Source of the DNA: a bacterium
Lineage (GTDB): Bacteria; Fidelibacterota; UBA2242
DNA length: 7,783 nt
NCBI GenBank assembly: GCA_018895675.1
Contig: JAHIOG010000503.1
Location: 1-7,783 of the forward strand
Direction: 5' to 3'
Positions 1 through 6,315 of this stretch are shown in pieces (position 1 is the stretch's first letter; each line of letters starts with the position of its first letter). Under the pieces are notes generated by a model. The model was given only the letters and a program-made list of their open reading frames with translations, ran no database searches and was not told the origin of the DNA. The position numbers were made by a program, and so were the translations under genes.

Positions 1-696
1 CCTAATCCGGTTACGCTGAATATCCGTTTAAGGTCTATCAGGGCTTTTCTTAGATGGGCGGTGGAGTTTGAAAAAATCGAACGTCTCCCCTTCACGATCA
101 AACAGCTCAAAGTTGATTCAAAAATGCCTCGTTACTTTTCTGATTCTGAGCTTAAAACAATCTTCGATGCAATGAAGGGCAATGACATATTATTTGCCCG
201 TGTGAAATTGCACCTGAATACCGGCATGAGATTAAGAGAATTATACACTTCTTATTTTGACAATGGTTTTATTCACATTTACAAAAGCAAAGGCGGTCAG
301 GAAAGACAAATTCCGGTTGATGCGGAAACCGCTTACTATTATGAGTTCAGTAAAAAGCAGAAATTAACAGACAATCATATTTCACGGTTGTTTAAGGACA
401 TTCTTGAAGACCTTAATCTATATCGCCTTCCAGATGGCGGAAAGCGGTCTTTTCATTGCCTGAGACACACTTTCGCCGTAAAGACATATTACGAGACAAG
501 AGACATTTATTATGTCTGTAAACTGTTAGGACATCATTCGGTTGTAATGACTGAGATTTACGCAAGATTCAGCATGGACAAACTACAATTGGATTTCTGC
601 AATTCAGAATCAATGATAAATAAACAAGCAAGAAAAAAGTCTGAAAAGACTACTCCAAAACACGAAACACAGAAACAATATGCGCTTGCTAATTAA
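1..696 (+). CDS. Tyrosine recombinase / integrase, 5'-truncated by window edge
   Basis: The protein is a site-specific DNA recombinase of the phage integrase/XerD family, which cuts and rejoins DNA through a tyrosine-DNA intermediate. The frame is open from base 1. The first residues (NPVTLNIRLRSIRAFLRW) look like the end of the SAM-like core-binding domain, so the GTG at 61 is internal and the true start lies left of the window. Numbering from the first codon here, the full catalytic set is visible: R77 (TGMRLREL), K97 (beta-hairpin lysine), H152 and R155 (HCLRH), H178 (LLGHH) and Y187 (TEIYARF). The segment between R77 and K97 is shorter than in typical family members. A basic tail of about 35 residues follows the tyrosine. 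The stop is TAA at 694-696. It lies about 160 bp from the 3' end of a tRNA-Arg gene, suggesting it belongs to an element integrated there. Family assignment is firm; the element type is unknown. Confidence 0.93.
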   Translation, partial: PNPVTLNIRLRSIRAFLRWAVEFEKIERLPFTIKQLKVDSKMPRYFSDSELKTIFDAMKGNDILFARVKLHLNTGMRLRELYTSYFDNGFIHIYKSKGGQERQIPVDAETAYYYEFSKKQKLTDNHISRLFKDILEDLNLYRLPDGGKRSFHCLRHTFAVKTYYETRDIYYVCKLLGHHSVVMTEIYARFSMDKLQLDFCNSESMINKQARKKSEKTTPKHETQKQYALAN

Positions 697-854
697 CGAC
701 GGGGTATGCCCAAGTGTCATACGTACGGGGATAGCTCTGTTTTACTGTCGTGAAAATAGACTACTTTTGACAGGCTTTGACAATCCCTTATCAGTAATGC
801 CAAACACTAATTGCACAAATGAAAAGGGTATTTCTCGACGGGGAATAGGGTTTG

Positions 855-927
855 TACCCCCAACAGGACTCGAACCTGTGCTTCCGGCTCCGGAGGCCGG
901 CGCTCTATCCAACTGAGCTATGGGGGC
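855..927 (-). tRNA. tRNA-Arg (anticodon CCG)
   Basis: The minus strand folds into a complete 73-nt cloverleaf. The acceptor stem is GCCCCCA paired with TGGGGGT (ending in a G-U pair), followed by discriminator A. The D arm is GCTC/GAGC with a GG-containing loop. The anticodon stem is CCGGC/GCCGG around the loop CTCCGGA, giving anticodon CCG, which reads CGG (Arg). The variable loop is short. The T arm is ACAGG/CCTGT with loop TTCGAGT. CCA is not encoded; CAA follows the discriminator. The 3' end points toward the integrase gene, the usual arrangement for a tRNA used as an attachment site. Confidence 0.96.
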
Positions 928-943
928 GTCAAATACCGGGCTA

Positions 944-972
944 AAATTAATTGTTATTATTAAAACTCCCAA
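944..972 (-). promoter_or_regulatory. Possible promoter of the tRNA-Arg gene
   Basis: On the minus strand TTGGGA (967-972) and TAATTT (944-949) are separated by 17 bp and lie just upstream of the tRNA. The stretch after the -10-like box is GC-rich (GCCCGG), resembling the discriminator of stable-RNA promoters. Both hexamers are imperfect and the sigma-factor preference of this organism is unknown, so this is only a candidate. Confidence 0.3.
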
Positions 973-1099
973 AAGAATTCCGGAATTAAAATTATAGTCA
1001 AATGAAAAACTCCAATTCAAAATCTCGAAAATCGCTATGAATTTTGACGATTTTTCTCTATCTTACGTTGATTTTAGATAGTTTAATAAGGAGTTTACA

Positions 1100-2116
1100 A
1101 TGAAAAAGTTTTTAGTTTTGCTTTCACTATTATTAATAGTTATTTCTTCCTGTACTAAAAAGGAACCAAGTTTAATTCTTGAAAAAGACACCCCTGCTTT
1201 TTTATTGGCTCAGGAAATTACTCAAAAAAATCCCTATCTTGACCCTGTAAAGAATAATGCTCTCATTAAGACCAAACATTTCAATATCGCCACTGGCGAT
1301 GTTTTTAATGCAATCCATAATAATTTTGGCAACCGCGCCAGACAATTATCCTCATTTGATGAAACACGAATAAAATCAATTGTTTCACAACATGCCAAAC
1401 AACTTACCGAAATAAAATTACTGCTTAACACCGCGGAACGCTTCCAAATTGAGGTTACAGAAGAAGAAGTTGATAGTCTCATCGATGCACGCTACATCAG
1501 AAATGGTGGTAAAGACCGATTTGAAGGTTGGTTACAAAGTAATGAAATTAAATATGAAACGGTTCGTAATGATACAAAAAACGGATTAATCATACAAAAA
1601 TACATCGAGAAATCCTTAGCGAAAGATCTTGCCGTGACCGAAGAAGAATTACTGGAAATGTACAACCAGGATAAGTATGCATCTGTCCGCCATATTTTAC
1701 TAAAAACTCAGGGAGTCAGCGATTCGACGAAAAATCAGATATATAAAAAAATGGATTCGCTATTAGTACGCGCAAAAAAAGGTGAAGACTTTTCCGCGCT
1801 TGCAAATGAGTACTCCGAAGATCCCGGATCCAGTAATAAAGGCGGGCTGTACGAAAACATCACCCGCGGACAAATGGTTAAACCATTTGAAGACGCTTCA
1901 TTTAACATACCAGTTGGTGAAATAAGCGATATCGTCGAAACCACTTATGGATATCATATAATTAAAGTTATCGATCGAAAAAAAGACGAGCGTTCTTTTG
2001 AAGAGATAAAAAACGAGATAGAAACAAAATTGAAAAACAAGAAACGCAATGAAGCTTACGAAAACCATATTAAAAAGTTAAAATCAAAAGCAAAGTATAA
2101 AGAAATCGAATATTAG
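1100..2116 (+). CDS. Parvulin-type peptidyl-prolyl isomerase lipoprotein (SurA/PrsA/PpiC-like)
   Basis: This is a predicted envelope folding factor that isomerises X-Pro bonds and may act as a chaperone for exported or outer-membrane proteins. The 338-residue product starts with a lipoprotein signal peptide: Lys2-Lys3, a hydrophobic stretch, then lipobox ISSC with the lipidated Cys at 18. Thr follows the Cys, so there is no Asp retention signal. Residues about 60-190 are a charged helical region like the SurA/PrsA chaperone domain. Residues about 195-293 form one parvulin domain, with VRHILLK at the start, FSALANEYSEDPGS in the middle, and a terminal GYHIIKV strand. A Lys-rich helical tail follows. 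A good Shine-Dalgarno site (AAGGAG, 1088-1093) supports the ATG at 1100. It stands alone, converging on the rnf/apbE operon. Its exact orthology (SurA, PrsA or another PpiC paralogue) cannot be settled from sequence alone. Confidence 0.9.
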   Translation: MKKFLVLLSLLLIVISSCTKKEPSLILEKDTPAFLLAQEITQKNPYLDPVKNNALIKTKHFNIATGDVFNAIHNNFGNRARQLSSFDETRIKSIVSQHAKQLTEIKLLLNTAERFQIEVTEEEVDSLIDARYIRNGGKDRFEGWLQSNEIKYETVRNDTKNGLIIQKYIEKSLAKDLAVTEEELLEMYNQDKYASVRHILLKTQGVSDSTKNQIYKKMDSLLVRAKKGEDFSALANEYSEDPGSSNKGGLYENITRGQMVKPFEDASFNIPVGEISDIVETTYGYHIIKVIDRKKDERSFEEIKNEIETKLKNKKRNEAYENHIKKLKSKAKYKEIEY

Positions 2117-2141
2117 AGTATTACTCTTTTTTAAAATAAAT

Positions 2142-2173
2142 AAGCCGTCCATTCAGTTGAGTGGGCGGCTTTT
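2142..2173. terminator. Bidirectional intrinsic terminator between convergent genes
   Basis: The arms AAGCCGTCCA (2142-2151) and TGGGCGGCTT (2162-2171) pair over 10 bp with one G-U pair. Three further inner pairs are possible (T-G, T-A, C-G), closing a tetraloop at 2155-2158. On the plus strand TTTT runs through the end of the stem; on the minus strand the hairpin is followed by ATTTATTTT. It sits between the stops of the parvulin gene (2116) and apbE (2196), so it can serve both. A weaker hairpin with a T6 run (2115-2132) overlaps the parvulin stop codon and may help termination on the plus strand. Confidence 0.8.
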
Positions 2174-2195
2174 CCATTGTAAGCGATTATAAACT

Positions 2196-3188
2196 TTAAA
2201 AATCAGCAGTACTAAAGAACTTCCCATCATAACGAACGATCAGCCCGTCACAATCGGGTAAGGAATTTAAAATCTCAAGCCCTTTAGATACACCCGCAAC
2301 AAAAATACCGGTCGCTAATGCATCTGCCATTTCTGCGGTAGGCGCCAGAATTGTCACAGACTGACAGGAGTCAGCCGGTAAACCTGTTTTTGGATTGATA
2401 AGATGGTGATAGCGTTTGCCATTATAAAAAAAGTATTTCTGGTAATCACCTGAAGTAATAACGGCACCGCTGTCAACTTCAATAATTTTAAGCATTTTTT
2501 CCAAATCCCTGGGATCCTGGATACCAACTCTCCATTTCTTACCATCGCCCCTTGGAAGCGCCCTGAGATCGCCGCCGGCATTCACTAACGCACCTTTTAC
2601 GCCTTTGTCTTTTAGAATTGCAATCGCTCTGTCAACTCCATATCCTTTTGCAATTCCGCCTGTCGTCAACATCGTTTTGGGAGAGGCTGATATTAATACT
2701 CCACACTCCAAATCCACGTTTAATGACCGGTAATCAACATAAGGAAGTAATGCATCTATTTCCTCTAATGCCGGTGGCGCTGGTGATTCAGTCTTAAAAT
2801 TATACAGTGGTAAAATAATCCCAACCGTCATATCGAAACAACCGTCTGTCAATTCTGAAATTTTCAAGCCTCTCTGTATTAACCGAAGAACTTCATTCGG
2901 CATCCGCACATTATTCGAAGTCCTGTGGCTAAACTCATACAGCGGACTTTCCGGATTGCCTTCATAGAACAACGATCCAATGCGGCTAATCTCTTCAAAA
3001 GCGGCATCTATCGATTCATAAGCATGTTTTTCAGAGTCGTCCAGCACAGTAATTTCAATCACTGTGCCCATTGCAAACCGGGTTACCTGATAGGATTGCA
3101 ACTTCGACTTCGGAGAGCAGACGGAAAAAAGAACAAGAATCAGGAGTAAAATGAAAATCAGTGATTGAATAACATGATGTTTTTTCAT
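2196..3188 (-). CDS. apbE: FAD:protein FMN transferase (ApbE), membrane-anchored
   Basis: ApbE uses FAD to attach FMN covalently to a Thr in [ST]GAT-type motifs of exported flavoproteins; RnfG and RnfD are classic targets. The 330-residue product has a hydrophobic N-terminus with Cys24 in a weak lipobox (FSVC), so it is either a lipoprotein or has an uncleaved anchor. The family motifs appear in order: MGT (40-42), TDGCFDMTVG (114-123), GGIAKGYGVD (177-186), NAGGD (203-207), TSGDYQKYF (245-253), HLINPKTG (262-269) and an ADALATG segment near 288-294. The Asp/Thr-rich end is the usual Mg-binding region. It is the last gene of the rnf operon, 46 bp after the rseC-like gene. No strong ribosome binding site precedes the ATG. 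Placement beside rnfG and rnfD strongly suggests that it flavinylates them, including both sites of the duplicated RnfG. Confidence 0.95.
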   Translation of the reverse strand: MKKHHVIQSLIFILLLILVLFSVCSPKSKLQSYQVTRFAMGTVIEITVLDDSEKHAYESIDAAFEEISRIGSLFYEGNPESPLYEFSHRTSNNVRMPNEVLRLIQRGLKISELTDGCFDMTVGIILPLYNFKTESPAPPALEEIDALLPYVDYRSLNVDLECGVLISASPKTMLTTGGIAKGYGVDRAIAILKDKGVKGALVNAGGDLRALPRGDGKKWRVGIQDPRDLEKMLKIIEVDSGAVITSGDYQKYFFYNGKRYHHLINPKTGLPADSCQSVTILAPTAEMADALATGIFVAGVSKGLEILNSLPDCDGLIVRYDGKFFSTADF

Positions 3189-3234
3189 AATACTACATCT
3201 TAAATATCTTTTATGTATTTATAAAATATATCGC

Positions 3235-3675
3235 TTATTTACAGATTTCTTTCATTGAAAAGACTGAGAAACCACCGGCGGCTTTTCTTTTAGCCCAATA
3301 GCGGGATATTAATCCGGCAATTGCAAGAACAGCTAATCCAATGCCGAACTGAAGAATATCAGATGGAATGCCAAGAAAAGAATCGGAAATCAGGTAATTG
3401 GCAACAATAACAGCGAATAGGAAACTCAATAGCGGTAACCCGTATTGCATAAATGCCAGCTTTAGTTGGTTTTTATCTGATTGTTCAATCAGTATCCGGT
3501 CTCCGATCTGTGTATTAAGCGTATTTTTAAGGTATAACATTCGTTTACCCGAATCGCCGGGTCGGCAGATCATGCGGGCGCCACAGCTGTGGCAATTGTC
3601 GCTCTCCGCTAGTTCAATGCCGGCTCTATCACCTTTAATTTCGACTACTTCACCGATTTCAAAATCCTGATCCAA
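3235..3675 (-). CDS. rseC: RseC/MucC family membrane protein, TTG start
   Basis: The 146-residue protein has the RseC/MucC layout. A short cytoplasmic N-terminal domain carries Cys28, Cys31 and Cys37 (CHSC...C), followed by two transmembrane helices at about 75-94 and 107-125 and a basic tail. In Escherichia coli RseC works with the Rsx (Rnf-type) complex in reducing SoxR, and RseC-like genes are also found beside rnf genes elsewhere; the biochemical role is not settled. The start is TTG at 3675-3673, immediately after the rnfB TAA stop. It is supported by GACGAGG five bases upstream, inside the end of rnfB, and by the absence of a nearby in-frame ATG or GTG. This placement implies translational coupling to rnfB. 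The symbol is given by family, not proven orthology. Confidence 0.85.
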   Translation of the reverse strand: MDQDFEIGEVVEIKGDRAGIELAESDNCHSCGARMICRPGDSGKRMLYLKNTLNTQIGDRILIEQSDKNQLKLAFMQYGLPLLSFLFAVIVANYLISDSFLGIPSDILQFGIGLAVLAIAGLISRYWAKRKAAGGFSVFSMKEICK

Positions 3676-4494
3676 TTATGCCTCGTCCGCCTCTCCAACA
3701 ATTACGATGCATTTCGTTGGACATTTTTCTGTCGGTAATACAAGTTCTTTAGTGTATCTATCGTGATCAACGATTGCCAAATTATTTTCAACTGTAAAAC
3801 CGACGCCGTCAACCGCCTTTTCACAGATTTTACAGGCGATACAAGCAGCGCTACAAACCGCTCTGGAGTTTTTCCCGGAATCTTTATTATAACAAAGAAC
3901 AAAAACATGATGGCTTATTGGATGCATCTCGATAACATTTCGGGGACAGGCTTCGACACAATTTCCACATCCTGTACATTTTACTCGATCCACAACGGGA
4001 ATACCCTTATCATTCATATGAATGGCGTCAAAAGGACATACTGTAACGCAATCATCATAACCAATACAGCCGTAACTACAGGCTCGTTCACCACCACTCA
4101 CGAAAGTTGCGCCGATACAGGATTGAATACCCTCATAATCCGCTTTTTTCTTAACGACGCCGTCGCCACCCTGACACATCACGATCGCGACTTTTCTTTC
4201 ACCTGTTTCAACATCCACTCCAAGTATTTGAGCTATTTTTTCTGCCGCTTCCGCACCACAGACAGGACAGTCGTTCAGCTGAGATTTAGCGCCGGCGAGA
4301 TTCTCAGCAAAATTAGCACAACCCGCATATCCACAACTCCCGCAATTTGCTCCCGGTAATAAATCAATGATCAGTTCTATATGAGGGTCCTCCTCAACAT
4401 ACAATTTTTTATTGGCTAAAGTAATTAATATAGAGAAAAACAGACCAATTACGCCCATACTTAAAACCGCATATACAAGGGATGTATAATTCAT
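3676..4494 (-). CDS. rnfB: Rnf complex subunit B, iron-sulfur electron-transfer subunit
   Basis: RnfB is the Fe-S subunit that is thought to take electrons from ferredoxin and pass them to the membrane part of Rnf. The 272-residue protein has one N-terminal transmembrane helix (about 5-27). Next comes the RnfB-specific cluster motif with Cys51, Cys54, Cys59 and Cys76 (CGSCGYAGC). A ferredoxin-like domain holds C139-x3-C143-x5-C149-x3-C153 and C173-x2-C176-x2-C179-x3-C183. A third segment has Cys214, 218, 221, 224, 258 and 262. This is the long RnfB type, not the roughly 190-residue enterobacterial form. In the last segment the fourth Cys of the usual CxxCxxCxxxC is Val228, and one half of a normal two-cluster fold seems lost; Cys218/221/224 plus Cys258 could still hold one cluster. 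AAGGAG seven bases upstream supports the ATG. Confidence 0.96.
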   Translation of the reverse strand: MNYTSLVYAVLSMGVIGLFFSILITLANKKLYVEEDPHIELIIDLLPGANCGSCGYAGCANFAENLAGAKSQLNDCPVCGAEAAEKIAQILGVDVETGERKVAIVMCQGGDGVVKKKADYEGIQSCIGATFVSGGERACSYGCIGYDDCVTVCPFDAIHMNDKGIPVVDRVKCTGCGNCVEACPRNVIEMHPISHHVFVLCYNKDSGKNSRAVCSAACIACKICEKAVDGVGFTVENNLAIVDHDRYTKELVLPTEKCPTKCIVIVGEADEA

Positions 4495-4507
4495 TCCGAT
4501 ACTCCTT

Positions 4508-5083
4508 TTATATCAATCCCGAAAAACCCATGAATGCCAAAGCGAGACAGCCGGCTACGATCATCGTAATTGCCGCACCTTTAAAATATTCAGGAACATC
4601 CGCCAATTCCAGTTCTTCCCGGATTCCGGCCATTATTACAATAGCGAGAGTAAAGCCGACGCCTGCGCTAAATCCAAAAATAATACTTTCAATAAAATTA
4701 TATTCTTTTAAAACCAGGAACAGCGCAACACCTAAAATAGCACAGTTTGTTGTAATTAAAGGCAAAAATATTCCCAGAGCATCATATAGCGGTTTACTGA
4801 TCTTTTTAACGAACATTTCAACTAACTGAACAAGCGATGCAATTACAAGAATAAAAGATACCGTTTGTAAAAACTGTAAATTCAATCCTTCAAGAATATA
4901 TTTATTTATTAACCACGATACCGCTGACGTCAATGTCATAACAAAAGTCGTAGCCATTCCCATGCTTACCGCCGGACTAATTTTTTTAGATACTCCTATA
5001 AACGGGCAGATGCCAAGAAAATTGACCAACACATAATTATTAACAATAACAGCGGAAAGAAATATTATGAATATATTTACCAT
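4508..5083 (-). CDS. rnfA: Rnf complex membrane subunit A
   Basis: RnfA is one of two homologous six-helix subunits forming the membrane core of the Na+ or H+ translocating Rnf complex. The 191-residue product is highly hydrophobic, of normal length, and shows the RnfA signature NNYVLVNFLGICPFIGVSKK (15-34) and ITTNCAILGVA (110-120). Cys26 and Cys114 correspond to the conserved cysteines that, with those of RnfE, bind a [2Fe-2S] cluster inside the membrane in structurally studied Rnf/Nqr complexes. The ATG overlaps the rnfE TAA by one base (TAATG), with GGAGG in the end of rnfE as ribosome binding site. RnfA and RnfE are therefore translationally coupled, as expected for partners made in equal amounts. 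Confidence 0.96.
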   Translation of the reverse strand: MVNIFIIFLSAVIVNNYVLVNFLGICPFIGVSKKISPAVSMGMATTFVMTLTSAVSWLINKYILEGLNLQFLQTVSFILVIASLVQLVEMFVKKISKPLYDALGIFLPLITTNCAILGVALFLVLKEYNFIESIIFGFSAGVGFTLAIVIMAGIREELELADVPEYFKGAAITMIVAGCLALAFMGFSGLI

Positions 5084-5691
5084 TATTTCGCCCTCCTGGC
5101 ATTCAGCCAGTTGCCAATCCCGATCATCAATCCAAGTGTTAAAAATGCTCCCGGCTGCAATACCATAACCATCAAAGGTTCGAAACTATCCGGCATAATC
5201 TGCACGGCAAAAATCGTCCCCACACCAAACAATTCTCGAAAGGAACCAAGGATCGTCAGAGTAATAGTAAATCCGATACTCATACCAAATGCGTCAATAA
5301 CGGCTCGACCGACACTGTTTTTCGATGAAAAGGCCTCCTGCCTTCCCAGAATAATACAATTAACAACAATCAGCGGTACAAAAGGGCCTAAGGCTTTACT
5401 AATATCGGGGAAATAGGCTGCCAGCATTTTATCTGCAATTGTCACAAACGTTGCGATTACAATAATGAATGTAGGAATACGGACTTCATTAGGAATAATA
5501 TTTCGGGCAAGGGAAATAATTGCACTGGACATCACCAGCGTAAAAATCACCGCGAGTCCCATGGATAATCCATTGATTCCAGAATTTGTGACTGCCAGTG
5601 CGGGACAAAGTCCTAACAGCATCCGTAAAACCGGATTTTCGTCCCATAAGCCCTTTAAAAACTCTCTGGATAATGTAATTTTCTTTGCCAT
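5083..5691 (-). CDS. rnfE: Rnf complex membrane subunit E
   Basis: RnfE is the second six-helix core subunit of Rnf, the inverted-topology partner of RnfA. The 202-residue sequence has the family start (LWDENPVLRMLLGLCPALAV, about 15-34), the VNCIILGRQEAF segment (110-121) and the FRELFGVGT stretch (151-159). Cys29 and Cys112 are the conserved cysteines expected to share the intramembrane [2Fe-2S] cluster with RnfA. The start is ATG at 5691 with a weak AAAAGG about ten bases upstream. In ordinary rnf operons rnfE follows rnfG directly; here about 670 bp with a nuclease gene and repeats intervene, so its expression depends on readthrough or on a promoter within the insert. Confidence 0.96.
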   Translation of the reverse strand: MAKKITLSREFLKGLWDENPVLRMLLGLCPALAVTNSGINGLSMGLAVIFTLVMSSAIISLARNIIPNEVRIPTFIIVIATFVTIADKMLAAYFPDISKALGPFVPLIVVNCIILGRQEAFSSKNSVGRAVIDAFGMSIGFTITLTILGSFRELFGVGTIFAVQIMPDSFEPLMVMVLQPGAFLTLGLMIGIGNWLNARRAK

Positions 5692-5714
5692 ATTAGTTTG
5701 CCTTTTGTTTTAAG

Positions 5715-5726
5715 AAACTTAAGTTT
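5715..5726. repeat. 12-bp perfect palindrome upstream of rnfE
   Basis: AAACTTAAGTTT is a perfect palindrome 24 bp upstream of the rnfE ATG, in an AT-rich leader. It could be an operator or simply chance in AT-rich DNA. No convincing -35/-10 pair was found beside it. Confidence 0.3.
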
Positions 5727-5760
5727 TGCATATAAATAAATCTTTAAAATTCAACAGGAC

Positions 5761-5795
5761 ATCCCCCTTTTATTCCCCCTTTTCTAAGGGGGAAT
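5761..5795 (-). repeat. Hairpin repeat, left flank of the DUF559 cassette
   Basis: ATTCCCCCTT (5772-5781) and AAGGGGGAAT (5786-5795) form a 10-bp perfect stem with a 4-nt loop. A second C-run unit (ATCCCCCTTTT, 5761-5771) repeats the stem arm on the outer side. Read on the minus strand it is hairpin then G-run tail, the same order as the right-flank repeat read on the plus strand, so the two copies face outward. It overlaps the 3' end of the nuclease gene and encodes its last residues. As RNA it could also act as a weak terminator or a processing hairpin. Confidence 0.75.
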
Positions 5796-6117
5796 TTAAA
5801 ATATTCCTTTTCCCTTCTAACTCATGAATAGTCTCGCCTATTTGTTCAATGACTCCTTCAAGATTCTCATGAATATCCGTATTTATGTACCTCAGAAACT
5901 GAATACCATAAGTCTCTATATACTTTTGTCTTTCATTGTCGCGTGTTTCCGATCCCTGTTGCAAATGACTCATGCCATCCACTTCGATAGCCAATTTTAA
6001 TTTTGGACAATAGAAATCAACTATATAAGAGCCAACACTATACTGCCTGCGAAATTTATAGCCATAAATTTGTTTCCCTTTGAGTTTAGACCATAATATA
6101 ATTTCAGCTTCCGGCAT
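5770..6117 (-). CDS. DUF559 domain protein, Vsr-like PD-(D/E)XK nuclease family
   Basis: This small 115-residue protein matches the DUF559 pattern: EAEIILWSKLKGKQ near the start, YKFRRQYSVGSYIVDFYC (20-37), LKLAIEVDG (40-48) and the end of a fold with FLRYINTDI. The Asp34 and Glu45-x-Asp47 pattern fits the acidic active site of PD-(D/E)XK nucleases, the fold shared with the Vsr mismatch endonuclease; activity for DUF559 proteins is inferred. The ATG at 6117 has only a weak AGAAG upstream. The family's usual N-terminus (RRKALRRNMPEAE style) is encoded in the same frame upstream of this ATG, back to a TAG at 6178-6180, but without a start codon. The gene may therefore be frameshifted (see findings). 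The C-terminal NSPLEKGE is read from the hairpin repeat. It sits between rnfG and rnfE on the same strand and has no evident role in Rnf. Confidence 0.85.
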   Translation of the reverse strand: MPEAEIILWSKLKGKQIYGYKFRRQYSVGSYIVDFYCPKLKLAIEVDGMSHLQQGSETRDNERQKYIETYGIQFLRYINTDIHENLEGVIEQIGETIHELEGKRNILNSPLEKGE

Positions 6118-6143
6118 ATTTCTTCTTAGTGCTTTTCTTCTTT

Positions 6144-6163
6144 CCTGCCTATCGGCAGACAGG
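6144..6163. repeat. Imperfect palindromic repeat, REP-like
   Basis: CCTGCCTATC followed by GGCAGACAGG forms an imperfect 20-bp palindrome: four outer pairs, one mismatch, two pairs, one mismatch, then a G-T and a C-G pair. It resembles short palindromic repeats scattered in many bacterial genomes. It lies in the open frame just upstream of the DUF559 start and would encode LSADRQ if translated. Only one copy is present in the window, so its repeat nature is inferred from the pattern. Confidence 0.45.
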
Positions 6164-6216
6164 TTGATTCTTTTTTTCTATTAAAAACTTTAGTCATTAG
6201 TTTTTACTTTCTATAC

Positions 6217-6270
6217 TACCTCCCCTCAATCCCCTCCTTAGCAAGGAGGGGAAAAAGGGGTGGTTAATAC
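6217..6270 (+). repeat. Hairpin repeat, right flank of the DUF559 cassette
   Basis: CCCCTCCTT (6231-6239) and AAGGAGGGG (6243-6251) form a perfect 9-bp stem with a 3-nt loop. The outer arms ACCTCCCC (6218-6225) and GGGGTGGT (6257-6264) pair with one mismatch, making a palindrome of nearly 50 bp. The outward tail (6251-6270) is repeated exactly at 6330-6349. Its stem and G-run tail resemble the left-flank repeat at 5761-5795 in inverted orientation. Confidence 0.75.
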
Positions 6271-6315
6271 ATTTACAGAATCAAAAAACATCTTTTTAAA
6301 TCACTTTCCCTTTCT

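Noticed and set aside
697..843. Direct 8-mer CGACGGGG at 697-704 and 836-843 and a GTATG/CATAC inverted pair at 704-722, as possible integrase binding sites
   Set aside because: Matches this short are quite likely by chance in 160 bp; no further copies or a clear core site were seen.
680..916. Plus-strand frame of 78 codons ending inside the tRNA
   Set aside because: Its C-terminal half is the opposite-strand translation of the tRNA-Arg (PPTGLEPVLPAPEAGALSN); there is no ribosome binding site or recognisable domain.
742..1020. Minus-strand frame of 92 codons across the tRNA
   Set aside because: It contains the familiar APIAQLDRAPASGAGSTGS type string produced by translating a tRNA gene; it is an artefact.
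1027..1055. Hairpin AAAATCG ... CGATTTT upstream of the parvulin gene
   Set aside because: Only 7 AT-rich pairs with a 13-nt loop; not convincing as a terminator or operator.
1044..1087. TTGACG as a -35 box for the parvulin gene
   Set aside because: No -10-like hexamer at 16-18 bp; TAGATA is about 25 bp away, so no promoter is called.
3763..4359. 198-codon plus-strand frame opposite rnfB
   Set aside because: It is antisense to a highly conserved gene, low-complexity in Thr/Ile, and without family features; a shadow of rnfB.
5692..5760. Internal promoter for rnfE in the AT-rich leader
   Set aside because: TTGAAT and TATATG occur on the minus strand but the spacing is only about 14 bp; not supported.
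6220..6265. G/C-run repeats as a CRISPR array
   Set aside because: The repeat units are palindromic, too few, and lack regularly sized spacers; they are dispersed-type hairpin repeats.
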